A stretch of DNA of 64,000 nucleotides from Tetraselmis striata (Eukaryota > Chlorophyta > Chlorodendrophyceae > Chlorodendrales > Chlorodendraceae): positions 1 to 64,000 of the forward strand of contig VCJN01001502.1 in assembly GCA_006384855.1 (NCBI GenBank), given 5' to 3'. The translations under genes and the position numbers were made by a program. Numbering within the stretch: the stretch's first letter is position 1; each line of letters starts with the position of its first letter. A model generated the notes under the pieces. The model ran no database searches and was not told the origin of the DNA. It saw only the letters and a list, made by a program, of their open reading frames with translations. This document shows, piece by piece, positions 1 to 10,194 of this stretch.

Positions 1-57
1 AACGAGTGGGAAACGGACGATGATGCAGCCCACCCGTCTAGCAGCTCGCACCAGTAA
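1..57 (+). CDS. Possible C-terminus of a LINE ORF2 (cut by window edge)
   Basis: Frame 1 is open from the first base and ends in TAA at 55-57. The tail is acidic and then Ser/His-rich (NEWETDDD, then SSSSHQ). About 400 nt downstream lies a copy of a dispersed repeat that elsewhere in the window follows a LINE reverse-transcriptase tail, so this could be the end of a LINE ORF2. Only 18 residues are visible and no domain can be recognised, so an unrelated gene end is equally possible. Confidence 0.25.
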   Translation, partial: NEWETDDDAAHPSSSSHQ

Positions 58-462
58 GCTGATGAGCGGGCCACCGCAGCAACAACCAAGCCAGCTGACT
101 TAAGAACACCGCCCACCACTAACCCTGTGCCCGGTGCATCTCATATATCAACACACACCCAGACATCCACCACACACATATAACACCCACCGCTGATTCC
201 CACAACCACCACAGACAACACCTACCCAATTACATGTCGGAGGGCACCGCAGCCCCCACCAAACATACTAGCCGGCTCAGCGGTGGATAAATACTGAGCA
301 AAGCATAGCTATTCCGGTCAGCCCTCTCCCCCTATCTCACCTTGGTAGCTGCAAACGGGACGCTTCGGCTGCCTAAGCTTGCCTGCTGAGCTCTGAATGG
401 GATAGGCCTGACTTACGTACTAGGGACAGCAGGGGGCCGCTGTTGTCCTAGCTTCAGCCCAT

Positions 463-640
463 TGGAAGGAGGAGGAGCTTGGGCACACTTGAGGAAGGCC
501 GTTAGCTTGAGCTGTAATTACACCTAGTGTTCCCTACCATGGTCAGAGATAGCAGGTCCTAAGAACAACTCAGTATGGGCCAGTGGATGCAGCATACTAG
601 AAGTTGTAATCAATTTCAATTTTGATTTCAATTTCCCCTA
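463..640 (+). repeat. Dispersed LINE-like 3'-end repeat, copy 1
   Basis: This stretch is one of three diverged copies of the same ~180-nt sequence (others at 5511-5700 and 25317-25490). Shared blocks, in order, are TGGAAGGAGG, GGCCGgTAGCTTGA, CCTAAGAgCAACTCgG, and a GCAGcaTACTAG block followed by an AT-rich tail (here 602-638). The copy at 5511 directly follows a decayed LINE ORF2 end, so the family is best read as a LINE 3' UTR with tail. Confidence 0.6.
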
Positions 641-2730
641 CTTCGCACGTGCTCGGAATCACGCCGAAGCCATCGACAAGGCGTTTCGCTTTCGTGTGGC
701 CTTCTTATGGAGGCTTAATGAGATCAAACGCGTGCACGATGATCAAGGTGTTCTGGACGTGCTGCGAGCCCAGCATTTTCAGCCTGCTTCTGAGCCCATA
801 GGTTCTGCGATTTGGGGGACCAAATGAGGGACTACGAGCGTCGCGTGGTCGAGGCGACAGTTGCCGGCAGCGCCAAAGCAACTGCTGCTGCTCGAGTAGC
901 GGCAGCGGCTGCAGGGTACGGGCGGGGACGTGGGCGTGGTGGCGGTTGTGGTCCTCGCCGCGAAGGTGAGTGACGGTGTGGGGCGCCTTTCTTCGGAGTT
1001 GTTGGCGCTTTGCGAGGCCACCTTTCGGTGACCGCCGCAAAGCGAACGCTAGCTGCTCAACGACGGGATGAGCGCCCTGTGTCAAGACCAAACCCCCCAC
1101 CGTACATACTTCATTCAGACCTTCCTCGCTGCGGCGCTTCATACAGCTACAACCGAGTGCAGCTCAACCATCCGCACACATGCACATGGCGGCTCAACAA
1201 ACCGCCTCCCGTACCATCTCACCGTTGCGTCAATTGGTTGTCACACTGCGTATTACATCTGGTTCGCAACGGCCAAGCTTCGCGCTTGTACATGACGTGC
1301 GCGATAGGCGCTACGAGCGCGAAGGGCGCGCGGGGCGGCCCTCCTATCTGAATCTAGCCCCGCAAACCCGTACTGGTGCAGTGGCAAACCCGTCCCGCAA
1401 CTACCGGCCAACCGCCGGAAACCTAACCGCTGCTGCCGAGTATTTTGCTAACAGTAATCGCCCCTATGTTACTATGTCCGCCAAGCGCCGCACTTACGTA
1501 ATTGACAAGCCCGAAGCTGTTGCCCCTTGGGTTGCTTCGCTCCGGTCTCGGTTGCATGCCGCATTCGGCCCAGACGAGTTGGGATAGCGGACCCTCGATC
1601 TACTCTCAAGCTCCCTCACCGCTTAGACCCTCAAGAGCTACGCCGGCACACTCTCTCAGTTCGCGGAGTTCTGCCACGACTCCGAGAACATCAGCCCGCT
1701 GGAGGCGACCACTATTACTGTCGTCCGGTACGTTGCTTGGGTTGGTGAGCGAGGGCACATTGGGGCTAAGTCGTTGCAGCCCTACCTGTCCGCAATCAAC
1801 ACGTTCTTCGAGCTGCACAACCTCGACCCGATCGCTAAGGGCAGCATGCACATTGCCGCAGCTCGTCGTGGGCTAATGCTACGGCAATGCCCCCTAGAGG
1901 ATGCCCCTTTGCGAGTCCCCTTGCTTGCTGATGTCGCATACAACTTCGTCGAACATGCAGAGTTGATTGTGTCTGCTCCCACCCCAGAGTACCAGTACAA
2001 CTTCCGAGCCCTCGTGGCCTCGGTTGTCAACTTCATGTTCTTGGCGTGTTGTCGACGATTACAACATTACCGTGCAGGTGTCCCGCGAGAAAGGCCGCGC
2101 TGGTAGACGGAGCCCCAACGACTTGCGCGTGCCTCTCCTTCCAGTGTCTCTCCTTGTCAGTGAACACCCCCGCGTTGCACGTCTCATGCACCACTTCATC
2201 GATCACGTACAGTCTGCCCCCCTGGTTCCTGTTGCCTTGGCCGAGATAGACTTGTGGGCGGTCACCCCAAGCGAGCAGTCCAAATCTTGGACCGCCGCTA
2301 CAATGTCGGACTGGCTCTTTACAACCATTCGTCTTGTCGGTGCTGCCCCTCCCGCCGGCACTTCCTGGAGCTCACACAGCCTTCGCAAGGGGGCAGCGTT
2401 TGCCGCTAATACCATCGGAGCTCCACTGTCCCACATTCGCTACCAAGGCGGCTGGGCCACTAACTCCGACGTCGTTCTGGACTACATCGACCCCAACGTT
2501 CTTCCTTGGCCTGGCGCGTGGTTCTTCTTCGGTCACATCGCGCCCCTCCGCCACTTTCAAGTCCAACATGACTCTGCAGCGGTGGCCTTCCCGGTGCCCC
2601 CTTCATGACCTGGCGCTATCCCTTCTCCGTTAATCCACCGCTCTCTCCGTTCGCTCATGACTGCCAAAACCGGACTCAACTTTGAAATGATCTAAATACG
2701 TTTATGAGGTTTCCTCCTTTTCCCTAACCG
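640..2730 (+). mobile_element. Decayed tyrosine-recombinase element 1
   Basis: This is a + strand relic with a short gag-like stretch (about 665-820; motif IDKAFRFRVAFLWRLN, then a stop) followed by a tyrosine recombinase (1371-2608). The same order is found in the element at 50903-54569, whose gag-like part has IDDGHRFRQAYL at the matching place. No reverse transcriptase and no flanking split repeats are visible. The 3' edge is set at about 2715 because 2662-2714 resembles sequence at 56762-56818. Boundaries are approximate. Confidence 0.6.
1371..2608 (+). pseudogene. Tyrosine recombinase pseudogene (DIRS/Ngaro/Crypton-like)
   Basis: Tyrosine recombinases cut and rejoin DNA through a covalent 3'-phosphotyrosine and integrate YR-type mobile elements. 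The N-terminal core-binding part runs through LDLLSSSLTA and LSQFAEFC to LQPYLSAINTF. The catalytic part shows HSLRKGAAF (HxxR, about 2371-2400), then YQGGWATNS and finally DYIDP with the presumed nucleophile Tyr (about 2490). It is broken by in-frame TAGs at 1585-1587 and 1624-1626 and by a frameshift near 2050, where the reading passes from FLACCR into VDDYNITVQVSREKGR. It aligns end to end with the copy on the - strand at 52.5-51.5 kb. The recombinase assignment is firm; the element class is less certain because no RT is present. Confidence 0.75.
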
Positions 2731-3112
2731 CTTTTCGGCTACAAGTGTTGCTCAGTGGTACGGGAACTAGGCACCTATCGTTGCGCCATTTTGGGGTGCA
2801 GCATGATTAGACATAAAAGCAGCCATAACAGCTGAGCATGCCATCTTCCAGTTTTCGTTGCGTTACACGCAACGCCCCCCTTGACTCCGTTCTCCCGCCA
2901 CGCTCGTCCGGTCTACGGGGCGGGCATGGCGCAAAGCGCCGAACCCGCCGCGTGAACCGCACCCGGACGCCGGACGCCGTCGTTCGTCTGTCGCCGGACG
3001 CCGGACGACCGTCGCCCGTCCGCCTCGCCGCCCGTCCGTCGACGGACGCCGGGCCCCGGGTTGGCGGGTCGGCGGACGCGGGGCTGTACAATGTAGCTAC
3101 TACTACGATTAC
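2731..3112. other. Intergenic; GC-rich CCGGACG repeats
   Basis: No gene is seen. From 2940 to 3080 the sequence is dominated by short CCGGACG / CCGTCCG words, including the palindrome GTCCGTCGACGGAC. Open frames here (2807-3155, both strands) are by-products of this low-complexity GC repeat. Confidence 0.5.
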
Positions 3113-4019
3113 GCGCCTTTCGACACGGGTGGACGAGAAGGTGGACGGGTCCTAATCCCCGGGGAACGTACCGCGTACGGGTTTAATTCATCCCATCCAC
3201 CTCATTTTGCGGGCTGTGCTTTCGATACGGGTGGACGAGATTTTGGAGTGGACAGGATGAAATGGCGAATCGGACCGCGCGCGGTGACGGACTCGATGGG
3301 ATAGGATCGCCTAGTGAAGATGGTGCGAAAGAAATATAGTAGCGGAGCCGCCATCACCCGAAACGGGGCGCCCTTTCGGAGGCTGCCCTTGCTTCTCCAC
3401 TGCCGTATCCCGAGGAACCGATGTACGCAGCGTGGATGAGCTAGCAGCTTGAGGGGACGAGCCGGTTTTAGGTGGCGCTTATTGCTGCGGCGGCTGCTCA
3501 GTGGACACCCCCGACAGCCGCCGGACAGTCACAGTGACTGCGACGACAACACTCCCCAGGACACCGCCCGCAGAGGGCGAGGATGCGATGGGGACAGCTT
3601 GAGACGGGTCAGCCATCTCAATTGGCAAGCGTAGTAGACGGCGTGTGGCACGCGGCGACGGAGTGGAGTGGCAAGAACTACCGACCGGCGACGACAGCCT
3701 CGACGCAAAAGCGCAGCGCGCGTGATGCTGATGGGCGTGGAGATAAGTGATGATGGGGCGGCGCCACGGCGCGCGCGGTAGTAGCATGGATTGGTGCATG
3801 TAAGGGCACTAAGTACTGAGTTTTAGGAACTCGTCCACTGAGCGGTGGACGAGCGAGATCAACGAGTTTGAGCGATTTCAACCTGTCCATCGCTCGCGGC
3901 AGTGACGAGTTGATACGGGACACCCGTAGAAGTACGCGGGGACGAAATGCTTTTGAACTTTTTTGTGCAGGTTAGATTAGAACATGTCCACCGTCTCGTC
4001 CACCCGTATCGTAAGGCGC
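3113..4019. mobile_element. Possible small element bounded by 34-nt inverted repeats
   Basis: The stretch 3113-3146 (GCGCCTTTCGACACGGGTGG, then ACGAGAAGGTGGAC) returns inverted at 3986-4019 with few changes. A third, direct, partial copy is at 3219-3240. About 0.87 kb lies between the outer copies and contains no convincing gene. The layout suits a non-autonomous DNA element. I could not find a target duplication, so the boundaries are uncertain. Confidence 0.4.
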
Positions 4020-4174
4020 CTATTGATCCTTGCGGCTCTCTTGATTCCACACTCCTGCACGGGTCTTGTATAATACGGTTTTGTACTGTACTACGCGACG
4101 AAATTAAAGATCGCGAGTAGTCGCGGAGAATACGAGGTCGAAACGTCGGACGCAAGTAGATACAACACACACTT

Positions 4175-4311
4175 CGTGCATAAATCGCTACATTACCGGA
4201 TATTAATCGACGGAAATCCACGTCGGGCGCAAGCCGCACGCCAGCACCCCCGCTCTCGATTTCGTACATGAATCGCTACAGTACCCGATACTTATCGACG
4301 GAAATCCACGT
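4175..4311 (+). repeat. Two 49-nt direct repeats
   Basis: The two stretches 4175-4223 and 4263-4311 are the same 49-nt unit with a handful of substitutions (both contain AATCGCTACA and TCGACGGAAATCCACGT). They are spaced 88 nt start to start. A GTCGGaCGCAAG word also recurs between them. Confidence 0.7.
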
Positions 4312-4319
4312 AAATCGAC

Positions 4320-5070
4320 CCATTGCATTTCAGGTTTGGCCGCTCCGGATTCCAGTACTTTCTAGAACACAGGTCGCACCGGCGTCGCATTTCGGCCAGT
4401 CAAGAGGAAGGGATAAGGGAACAAATTCGTAAATAGGCAGTCCGATTAAATGTCGTTATGTTTTAGGCCCCCCCCCCCTCAACTTCTTACCCCATCCCCC
4501 CTCAACTATCTTTCATTAGGTCTGACTGTACTTAGTATAACATGCCCTCAGCTACATTAAATCCCCAATGGCATGACTTTTCTGAACTCTTTCAATGCAT
4601 GGCTGTCTGCAAGAGGGTGTTCCCTGCCATATATATGCAAGCATAAAACGGAGAGGGGCGGGGCACTTGTTGGAACCATCAGCAAATTACAGTCAGCATC
4701 AAGGCAACCTAACCATATGGTGGCCCTATCTACCCCTCTATGTAGTGTTGTGCTGCCGTTGGCATTCTGTATGTCGCTGCTACTTGCATCTATTGTTGTG
4801 GCTGCTCTGCCCTTCGCTCACCCCTTCCACGCAATGTTGCCCGCCTATTTAGCTCATGCAGCTTCTCAGCACAATTGGTACCCGTCTCCCAGTTGGTACC
4901 CGTTCCCCTCACGAGCACTTGGTACCCGTCCCGCTCACATATTTTGCATATATAGGGGCATAGCTTAACTTCAATCATGCCTACATCTACATCACCTGCC
5001 CATCACCGCAATGCATCATCAGTGGGCGCAACATAGCATGGCATGCATAAGGTAAGGATTCAAATGTTGT
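4320..5070. other. Intergenic, no gene recognised; TTGGTACCCGT triplet
   Basis: A C-run lies near 4470. The 11-mer TTGGTACCCGT occurs three times, at 4875, 4893 and 4919. The 131-codon open frame at 4573-4968 is hydrophobic but matches nothing I recognise and overlaps these repeats, so I do not call it a gene. Confidence 0.4.
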
Positions 5071-5076
5071 ACTGAT

Positions 5077-5438
5077 CTCAATCACGCCACCGTGCACGCT
5101 TCCATCCGCGAAAAATACCAACACATGGTGAGCGCTCTACGTCAACGCGGCTGGAAGTGTCTGATTGAAATCATCCCGTCACCCTCAGCCGCAGCGGCAC
5201 CATGCACAAACTCACACTAGAAGCCATCCATAGCCTCACGGTCCCCCGCCCCAAGATACAACCCCCGGACAAACCCCCTCCGCCTCCCAGCGCCGCTGCA
5301 ATCCGCCTCTGTAGGAAACTCCAACGACACTCAATCGGATGGCTACACACTCTCCTCCGCATATCCCGACAGTCCCTCAAACATGCCATGTCCAACCCCA
5401 GTACCTCCCACAAACCCCGCACGCACACCCACCGTTAA
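5077..5438 (+). pseudogene. LINE ORF2 C-terminal remnant
   Basis: Near 5077 the + strand reads NHATVHASIREKYQHM, then LRQRGWKCLIEIIP. After a frameshift near 5170 it continues as TMHKLTLEAIHSLTVPRPKI and ends at TGA-type stops near 5438. The series K-Y-x-x-(L/M)-x-x-x-L-x-x-R-G-W, then a hydrophobic strand, then a short L-x-x-L-x-(I/V)-P helix is typical of the region after the reverse-transcriptase domain in L1-like LINEs of green algae (family knowledge from memory). It is truncated at the 5' end, as LINE copies usually are, and is followed by the dispersed 3'-end repeat and an AT-rich tail. Confidence 0.5.
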
Positions 5439-5510
5439 CATACACGCTTTCCGCAGACCACCGTACACGACACCCCCGCCACGGCAGGGGGGGGACAATA
5501 CCAAGCGGCA

Positions 5511-5700
5511 TGGAAATAGGAGGGGCGCGGGCGACAAGGAGGAAGGCCGGAAGCTGCATCCGTAGTCCCTAGGGTTCCCACAGCGGTTGGATAAAGCAGG
5601 CCCTTCAAGCAACTCGGCTTGGACAGTAGAGAGCAGCAAGTCAGCACGTTGTAAATCATTCTAATTCTAAATTTAAATTTAAATTCAAATTCAAGGTAAG
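5511..5700 (+). repeat. Dispersed LINE-like 3'-end repeat, copy 2, with AT-rich tail
   Basis: It shares blocks with 463-640 and 25317-25490 (GGCCGGAAGCT, CAAGCAACTCGGCTTG, CAGCACGTTGTAA). It ends in a low-complexity tail of TTTAAATTTAAATTCAAATT type at 5664-5694. It lies directly behind the LINE remnant, which ties the family to a LINE 3' end. Confidence 0.6.
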
Positions 5701-5742
5701 GCACGGGGCAGATAATGCGGGGTGCAGAGATGACAGCAAGCC

Positions 5743-6415
5743 TCACCTGATGACCCTTCGCATACGACGCATAAGGTTAGGATGTACTCCCGGGCAAGCG
5801 GGGCTCTTCTTCTTGTGCGTGTAGTGCTCAATCTCCACGGGGGGAGCACATGTCATGCGGTACTCGCTGACACATGAAGCATGATGAGGATGATCCTCAT
5901 CCAAGGGTTGCATGCCGCACATGAAGATGTCAGAGTTCTGGGCATCTGCAAGGCCATTGGCAGCCAGCCACTTGCACCACAGGAGGGTCATTGCCAGCAT
6001 GTAAGATGCAGTAGTTGATGTATGCATGACATATTGCATGCCAGGGGCGGGGCTGAGGAGCCCACCGCCAGTTTCCGATCCACGTCGAACGAGAACTTGT
6101 CGCGGTTGGCACGTCATGCACCACTTTCCATATCTTCTTATGCAACATGCGGGTGATGTCATACTTGTCTTGGGGCTGGCGCCTTCTACCTCCCGAGGCG
6201 GTGGTGACGTCTATGTGTTGCACGCATGATGCAAAGATGCTGGCGTCGGCTCTCATGATGAGATCGCTGTCGAATTCGGCAACCGCATGCTCCAAGAGCT
6301 CGTTGAGAGTGTGCGTCTCTGGCCAATGCCTGTTGAAGTCGAAGACACTCTTGCCCCGGAGCCTGCCTTCCCACACCACAGTCAGCTTCATGCTGACTTC
6401 GACATCTTCTGCCAT
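5743..6415 (-). pseudogene. Unrecognised gene or element fragment
   Basis: Reading leftwards from an ATG at 6415, a frame runs as MAEDVEVSMKLTVVWEGRL, then DFNRHWPETHTLNELLEH and KYDITRMLHKKIWKVVHD to about 6110. A second frame continues at 6010-5743 (YMLAMTLLWCKWLAANGL, ending in a basic RRMRRVIR tail). The switch could be an intron or a frameshift; I did not find a clean splice pair. The residue mix looks coding, but no family is recognised. The setting, between LINE debris and repeats, favours a transposon origin. Confidence 0.35.
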
Positions 6416-6641
6416 CCCTAGCGACGATGGCGGGCCAGGTTTGGCCAGCGGGATGAGGCAACGCGTGACTGTCTAGCTTGGCGCAGCGCCGCCGCCGCTT
6501 TATTGTACGGTATCGTGTGCCTGGATGAAATAGATACCGTTGCCAACGCACGCGGCGCGGCGGTGAGAGACCTAGCTCAGGCAACCAGCCGCCAAGTACT
6601 GCTTAAGTACTGAAATGAAAGTTTCGACTCCAAATTAAAGA

Positions 6642-6662
6642 TCCCCCCCCCCCCCCCCCCCC
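6642..6662. repeat. C homopolymer (~21 nt)
   Basis: An uninterrupted run of C not attached to any recognised gene. It belongs to the window-wide set of C/G runs. Confidence 0.9.
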
Positions 6663-7379
6663 TCTCCTCCCGCCCCCTCAGTTTCTCCGGAAATCCGGCA
6701 CCTAAAACATAACATTTAATCGGAAATGCCTTATAGGTTTGGTCCTGTCCCGCGGACTCCCGAGGGCGGAAAATCCACATACGGTACTGCTGGTACCGTG
6801 TCGCTGGATTTTAGTCACAAACCGGTCAACTGCCGGTCCGATGAGGCTAGGCGTTGAGGAATCTAGGCTGGGGCTGGGCCCTCAACTGGACGCTGACATA
6901 AAAAAATACCGGCATGATCCTCTGCTGGCCATCCAAAGTGTGTATGATATGTATAACAAATGTTGTAGTAATCCAACATTTGCCCCGAGGCGCTATGCAG
7001 GACGCGCCCTAGCTGGTGTGCATTACATACATGCCATTGGGTGATATTCTGTACACGGCGCGAGTAGAACAGTGCAGTACCCGTAATGTGCAATTAAACT
7101 TGGTTTGTAAATTACGGCATGTTCCGGTATTTGGTGGCATGCATAATATCCATTTCGAGTTGAGTCTGGTTTTCCGAAAATGTGTCGCAGGTTGTGTCCC
7201 CATGTCAAGAGCTCAAACCCCATACAATTCTCCTCCGCCCATTGAGAAAAGCGGGCGAACGTGGCATACATGTTATCGAACGAGTAGCATGTGAGACCAA
7301 CAACGTCGGCCGCGTAAAAGTGATCTGGCACCCGTACCAATATAGTCCGTACTTGGCCGAGGCAGCTTCAACGCAACTT
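6663..7379. other. Non-coding or unrecognised
   Basis: Only short overlapping frames occur on both strands. No domain, repeat partner or splice structure was found. Confidence 0.4.
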
Positions 7380-8736
7380 CTTCCGCCCGCCCATATGACC
7401 ACTTCCTCAACGATGCTCGTGGGTCGGCCAACTACGCCGCGAGAGTGTGCGAGGCGTGGGGCCGCCTCCATGCGGCTACCGCTGGCCACCTTAGCGACGC
7501 CCGCGTGATGGAGCGGGAGGTGGAGGCTGCATTGAGCAGCTCGCAAAAGGAGCTGACGGCATTTCTAGACTATGCCAACAACGCTCTCGGCTTCAAAATG
7601 AGGTGGGCGCGTACTTTTTCTGTCGTATGTAGGGAACGGATCTTGTTCAACGATCTTGCTCGACGCGGCGTCGGGCATGTGGACGGTGGCCAACCTCTCC
7701 GTGCGGACAGTCATGACTCCGCACGGAGAGGATGACCGTCATGACAGTCATGATTCCGCACGCCACCACCCGCTCATTCACGCAGCATTGTGCCTCCGCC
7801 CACGCATCTTGGAAGTCGATAGGTACCGCCGTGTCCATGGACATCTTCGCCGGCATGTGCACCATGAGTCCATGACCACGCCGGAGAGGTGGTCCACCGC
7901 ACTCCACCCCTCCTGCGCTGCGGGAGGTCGCTGCCGGGTACTTCGCTTTCTGCCTAGCCCATACATGGCCCCGGTGGCTGGGGGCCAGATCAACCTGCCC
8001 TCGACAGAGCAGAACTCCGTTTATGTCGACCTCTATAGCGACGCGCTCGAGTATCTCACGCATATGGAGACACTCACCGGCGTGTACAGCACGACGCTAT
8101 CGCAGACGACTCCCGCTTTCGCTGCTTGTGTTCACGACTTGGGGATCGTTGTACGCCGAGAGGTGGATGACTTGTTCCAGCAAGCAGTGCCTCTCCGCAA
8201 CACCTTACCTAGGGATGTACTCACATGCGTGGTGCTGGACGCAGAGCTCTGCCTCCCGGCGTTCAGCGTCGTGACCGGGGGGTATGATTCCCGGAGCTTG
8301 AAGCCCACATTATAGGGAGTTCAAGTCAATGCAATACAAGGTCAAGTATACACTGCGGTGCCCCGGACCACGGGTGTGGATCAGCTTGAGCGCTACCTGT
8401 TGGGCGACGTACAACGGGGGTTGGCAGTGCGGGATACGGCGTGGCACACAACACGGAGATGGGACAGCCGAAGGGCCCTTTTCGAGACATGAATCTTGGA
8501 ACATGTCGGTGTACACGGGCATGGTCTTCGACACAATAATCGTGGGTGAGGTGACGAGCAAGGGGATGCGCCGCAGTGTGCGCGGTATCGCATGCTTGGC
8601 CGCAGATCGGGGTGCCCTCTCATCGCGGGGCCCTCTGTGCACCACCCGGGCTTACCATGAGGCTTTACTCGCAAGAGATTTCCTTAGGGTCATGAGCTTG
8701 TTCGCGGCTCAAGAGCGTGCTCGCTGCCTCATTTGA
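7380..8736 (+). pseudogene. Decayed protein-coding gene of unknown family
   Basis: Three + strand pieces follow each other. The stretch 7385-7735 reads YDHFLNDARGSANYAARVCE and QKELTAFLDYANNALGFKMR. The stretch 7960-8494 reads QNSVYVDLYSDALEYLTHME and VRREVDDLFQQAVPLRNTL, with one in-frame TAG at 8313-8315 after which the same frame continues (QVNAIQGQVYTAVPRTTG) to 8494. A third frame from about 8500 reads NMSVYTGMVFDTIIVGEVTS and ends at 8736. One stop and at least two frameshifts explain the pattern. It looks helical and soluble. I recognise no family; transposon gag or accessory protein is possible. Confidence 0.45.
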
Positions 8737-9011
8737 CGGCGCAGATTCTTCCCGCCATCCCGTTGCCGAAGCTGCATAGCACGTCCGTGGATCACCCTCG
8801 CAGACACGTGCACGCGTGGCCCGGACTCTGAACCGTGCGCGCATCACTCATCCATCCCGCCTTGTGCGGGATGCGGGCCGCGCTTTAAGGCGGCTTGCTG
8901 TACTGAACTTTAGTGCGGCTTTATCTAGCGATGGATTTGTTTGTGGCCTTTCTGTAATTTACACTAGTATAGTTGCGTTTCCAGGTCGAATGGTCGCGTT
9001 GCCTGCTACAT

Positions 9012-9086
9012 TGTAAGGATATATGTACCACACAAATCCCCATGTGGGTACCCAGTGCCTGGTGCGTTTTGCGCAGTATCCTTACA
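9012..9086. repeat. 75-nt palindromic-ended element, copy 1
   Basis: It starts TGTAAGGAT and ends ATCCTTACA, a perfect 9-nt inverted terminal repeat. The second copy at 9272-9346 has the same length with only a few substitutions, so this is a discrete MITE-like unit rather than random similarity. Confidence 0.7.
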
Positions 9087-9271
9087 GATGGTGCTTTTAC
9101 GCGCGCATTAGGTCCTTGGTTCGATCCCGCGGAGTGATATATACATGATATGATATGATATCCCGCATGTTGGACGACCCGGCCAATGCGGATCGCCACC
9201 GAATCCAAGCCGAAACGTTGCCAGAGGAGGTCCTCCATCCAAAGGGGGGGGGGCCGGGGGGGGGGGGGGGG

Positions 9272-9346
9272 TGTAAGGATCTATGCACCACACAAATCCC
9301 CATGTGGGTACCGAGTGCCTAGTGCGTTTTGCGCGGTATCCTTACA
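9272..9346. repeat. 75-nt palindromic-ended element, copy 2
   Basis: Same length and ends as 9012-9086. It sits directly after a long G run (9259-9271). Internal words ACCACACAAATCCCCATG and GTGCGTTTTGCGC are shared. Confidence 0.7.
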
Positions 9347-9348
9347 TA

Positions 9349-10042
9349 CAGGTACTTGCGCCGCTACCTGTACATGTAATGAGTCGTACTATTTAATAAT
9401 CATGTCGACGGCTTCACATAACATCCGGCCTAGTGCCGCTATTGGAGTGGCCCGAGATTGTGTGCTGGGGAGAGCCTCCCTACCGCATGCCGTGGAGCGG
9501 CGGCTGGCGGGTGGCGATGCCTGGTCAATGGCTGTCATGGCGGTTCCCGCCTCTTGTGGCCCGTAGCTGGATTTTTTTCTGGATTTATTGAATTTTGCAG
9601 CTAGCACATGTAGTCACATTTTTAAATAATAATTCGCCTCGGAGAATCCGCTTTAACGGTGGTCTACATCTTCGCGGTGTTGCTTGCTGTGCGCAACTTC
9701 CCTGGTGGTCCTCCGCACCGACTTCTTGCTTCCGTCGTGGTCAGTCCGTCCAAGCTCTTCGAAACTTTGTTGCCAGCCAGCCTGCTGAGTTCCTCCATCA
9801 CATGTCACGCACACGGCGGGGGTTCTTGTAGCGAGTCTCAGCTTGCGTGCATGGTACCTTGGGCGGCATTCTCTCTGCTGGAGTGTAGACGGCCAAGTAT
9901 GATGCGTCTGCCTGTGGTCATTCCGCATCTCTTCTGGTGCTGCTTCGCACCGCGCAATTGTTGTAGTGGACGTTTTCTATTGCCTTTTCGGGTGGTTTCC
10001 TGAGCGCATTTTGCAACTAGCTTATGTACATGTAGCGCAACT
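9349..10042. other. Nest of diverged repeats, no gene
   Basis: The stretch 9349-9400 (ACAGGTACTTGCGCCGCTAC, then TAATGAGTCGTAC) matches 11452-11495. The stretch 9592-9640 (TTTTGCAGCTAGCACATGTA) matches 10008-10050. The intervening open frames on both strands show no recognisable domain. Confidence 0.5.
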
Positions 10043-10194
10043 AATTCAATAATCATTCAGCGCTAACTCTAGCAGACGGTAGCCCCGCCGCGATGAGCTA
10101 GTACTGAGCCCCCCCCCCCCCCCCCCCCCCCCGCCGGTCCTTCCCTGGTGGTGACCGTTCCCCACCCGTACCCCTTCCCTTCACACCGAGCAAC
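10043..10194 (+). repeat. Direct repeat flanking the gypsy fragment, left copy
   Basis: It aligns with 11495-11632 from AATTCAATAATCATTCAGCG to TTCACACCGAGCAAC. The main length difference is an extra C homopolymer at 10110-10131 in this copy. The two copies bracket the AT-rich integrase fragment. They could be decayed LTRs or copies of an unrelated host repeat. Confidence 0.6.

Noticed and set aside
1585..1626. Alternative genetic code (TAG read as an amino acid)
   Set aside because: In-frame TAGs occur only in decayed transposons. Two intact host genes (phosphatase, DBP5) and one glycosyltransferase copy use TAG as their normal stop.
9105..9135. tRNA 3' part (GGTTCGATCCC, a perfect B box)
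   Set aside because: No D-arm or anticodon arm upstream and the T-stem does not pair.
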